Origin: a virus
Reading direction: 5' to 3' (one strand)
IMG/VR virus record: IMGVR_UViG_3300049479_000272
Location: 1-22,509 of that record
Length of the DNA stretch: 22,509 nucleotides
Shown: in pieces, positions 21,885 to 22,509 of the stretch
Numbering within the stretch: the stretch's first letter is position 1
How the letters are laid out: each line of letters begins with the position of its first letter
Made by a program: the position numbers and the translations under genes
The notes under the pieces: generated by a model
The model's database searches: none
The model's input: the letters and a program-made list of their open reading frames with translations, nothing else
What the model was told of the DNA's origin: nothing

Positions 21885-22076
21885 TCAGGCCCACCGGCGG
21901 CGGTGCTGCTCCGTGTAAAGCTCCTGTAACACGTCCCAGGTAGCGGCCCGGCGGTGATCACACCAGCGGCGCTGTAGGCTGGCCACCTTGCCTGTGAGCT
22001 GGGCGTCAGTGAGCTGGGCGGTTGCGGTCTGGACTTTGGAGCGAAGGGCGTTCCAAGCGGCGGGGGTGTTGTTCAT
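21885..22076 (-). CDS. Unknown 63-aa protein
   Basis: ATG 22076 is preferred over a start further upstream because it has a Shine-Dalgarno-like GGGAG about 9 nt before it and a promoter-like element just upstream. The 63 residues begin MNNTPAAWNALRSKVQTATA and contain QLTDAQLTGKVASLQRRW and DHRRAATWDVLQELYTEQHR. It is predicted to be mostly helical, with no membrane segment; the end is very basic. I recognise no family. It forms a single-gene unit with its own promoter candidate and terminator. Size and helices would allow a small regulator or terminase-associated protein, but there is no direct support. Confidence 0.65.
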   Translation of the reverse strand: MNNTPAAWNALRSKVQTATAQLTDAQLTGKVASLQRRWCDHRRAATWDVLQELYTEQHRRRWA

Positions 22077-22104
22077 GGGGTGGTCTCCCTTTGTTGACTC
22101 TTTA

Positions 22105-22113
22105 ATTGTAGCA
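22105..22113 (-). promoter_or_regulatory. Extended -10 promoter candidate for the 63-aa gene
   Basis: On the minus strand TGCTACAAT gives an extended -10 (TGn + TACAAT, one mismatch to TATAAT). A TTGACC hexamer stands upstream at 22138-22133, but with 22-bp spacing it is too far for normal sigma-70 geometry, so the extended -10 or an activator may carry recognition. Two GTTACAG repeats lie immediately beyond the TTGACC. Confidence 0.5.
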
Positions 22114-22139
22114 CACAAGAAGCCCGGCGAGCGGTCAAC

Positions 22140-22156
22140 CTGTAACACACTGTAAC
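22140..22156 (-). repeat. Two GTTACAG direct repeats one helical turn apart
   Basis: On the minus strand GTTACAG occurs twice with a 10-bp period (22156-22150 and 22146-22140) next to the TTGACC hexamer of the promoter candidate. A third copy is at 21930-21924 inside the 63-aa gene, and the related TGTAACAC is at 22374-22381. Same-face repeats beside a promoter suggest a protein-binding site, though none is known here. Confidence 0.4.
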
Positions 22157-22170
22157 GTGGTAGGTTTGAA

Positions 22171-22293
22171 CTAGTCCGCCGGAACCGTGGCACCGATCGC
22201 CAGCCCGCCAGCCGCAAGTGCCACGGCAAGGGGGAGGTTAGCGGTGGACGCTGCAAGGGCCAGGAGAGCTAGGGCGGCGATGGTGCGTTTCAT
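22171..22293 (-). CDS. Small hydrophobic ORF, possible membrane peptide
   Basis: From ATG 22293 to TAG 22171 the minus strand encodes 40 residues: MKRTIAALALLALAASTANL, then PLAVALAAGGLAIGATVPAD. A basic start followed by about 30 hydrophobic residues looks like a signal sequence plus a membrane helix, or two short helices. No Shine-Dalgarno is seen close to the ATG, and the composition (Ala/Leu from GC-rich DNA) can arise by chance. It is placed directly downstream of the hairpin at 22327-22367. It might be a small membrane protein such as a lysis-related peptide, but the family is not recognised. Confidence 0.42.
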   Translation of the reverse strand: MKRTIAALALLALAASTANLPLAVALAAGGLAIGATVPAD

Positions 22294-22326
22294 GGCGTGG
22301 TGTGCCCGGTACCCTCACACAATAGC

Positions 22327-22367
22327 GAAGCCTGGGGCCGCGGCTAGGTCGCAACGCCCCAGGCTTC
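22327..22367. repeat. 12-bp perfect inverted repeat (long hairpin)
   Basis: GAAGCCTGGGGC (22327-22338) and GCCCCAGGCTTC (22356-22367) are exact inverted copies with a 17-nt spacer; GCG and CGC inside the spacer can add three pairs. It lies 24 bp beyond the stop of the partial gene at the right edge. There is no T-run on either side, so it is not a canonical intrinsic terminator; it may be a factor-dependent terminator, an mRNA-stabilising hairpin or a binding site. Confidence 0.7.
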
Positions 22368-22391
22368 ACACTTTGTAACACCCGCAGCGGC

Positions 22392-22509
22392 TCAGGACTG
22401 CCGGCGATCTTCGACCGTGATCTCAAGCCTGGGAGCAGCGGCGGCGGCGGCTTCCGGGGCGACTTCCCCAACGACCGCGCCAAGGTCTCGCATGAGCAAC
22501 TGCGCAGAG
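22392..22509 (-). CDS. C-terminal end of an unknown protein entering from the right edge
   Basis: A minus-strand frame is open from the edge to the TGA at 22394-22392. The visible residues are SAQLLMRDLGAVVGEVAPEA, an Ala run, then PRLEITVEDRRQS. It could also be a 33-residue ORF starting at ATG 22493, but the frame stays open upstream of that ATG, so a longer partial gene is more likely. The ending reads like an ordinary protein tail with an Ala-rich linker; no function can be assigned. Confidence 0.5.
   Translation of the reverse strand, partial: SAQLLMRDLGAVVGEVAPEAAAAAAPRLEITVEDRRQS

Noticed and set aside
21731-21961. Minus-strand 76-codon ORF over the terminator region
   Set aside because: It runs through the terminator hairpin, overlaps the 63-aa gene in another frame and has no protein-like pattern or ribosome site.
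1-22509. tRNA genes, integrase, attachment sites, insertion sequences, CRISPR arrays
   Set aside because: I looked for cloverleaf-like segments, recombinase motifs, terminal inverted repeats with transposase and spaced repeats and saw none; absence by eye is not proof.

Overview
The window looks like the late structural module of a long-tailed double-stranded DNA phage (siphovirus type) or a prophage of that type. It runs from the terminase at the right end to the first tail fiber at the left end. Almost every gene lies on the minus strand and is transcribed right to left. The gene order (terminase, portal, scaffold, capsid, neck proteins, tail terminator, tail tube, G/GT chaperones, tape measure, M-, L- and K-like tail-tip proteins, J-like hub, fiber) is the lambda/HK97 siphovirus order. 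The DNA is GC-rich overall, with local AT-rich patches. Several accessory proteins resemble ones I associate with phages of Synechococcus-like picocyanobacteria, but host assignment is an inference: no host gene, photosynthesis gene, integrase or tRNA is visible.

Right end (about 21.1-22.5 kb): the C-terminus of an unknown protein, a small hydrophobic ORF, a 63-aa unknown protein with its own promoter-like sequence and a terminator, then an HNH endonuclease whose stop codon overlaps the start of the large terminase. No small terminase is visible. Packaging/portal region (17.2-21.1 kb): large terminase, five small proteins (two very basic, one DUF6496-like), and a portal protein. Head region (14.0-17.2 kb): a collagen-like protein in an unusual place between portal and scaffold, the scaffold, the major capsid protein and a strong terminator. 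Next to that terminator is the only convincing plus-strand gene, a small helix-rich, possibly DNA-binding protein. Its start codon overlaps, within one CATG palindrome, the start codon of a minus-strand 64-aa gene.

Neck and tail (1-14 kb): DnaT-like adaptor, head-closure protein, gp10/Z-like neck protein, tail terminator, tail tube protein and a UUCG-loop terminator. Next come gpG and a gpGT fusion reached through a CCCAAAG slippery heptamer. Then follow the tape measure, the M/L/K-like tip proteins, a large hub, two more proteins that look like paralogues of the tail tube protein, and a repeat-rich fiber that runs off the left edge.

Translation is tightly coupled: most junctions are ATGA, TGATG or TAATG overlaps. 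Factor-independent terminators follow the capsid gene, the tube gene and the G/GT pair, so capsid and tube genes probably end abundant short transcripts while downstream tail genes depend on readthrough or internal promoters. The least ordinary features are the G-GT frameshift signal, the three tube paralogues, the divergent CATG gene pair, the collagen-like head-locus protein and sharp AT-rich patches inside the terminase, hub and tape-measure genes.
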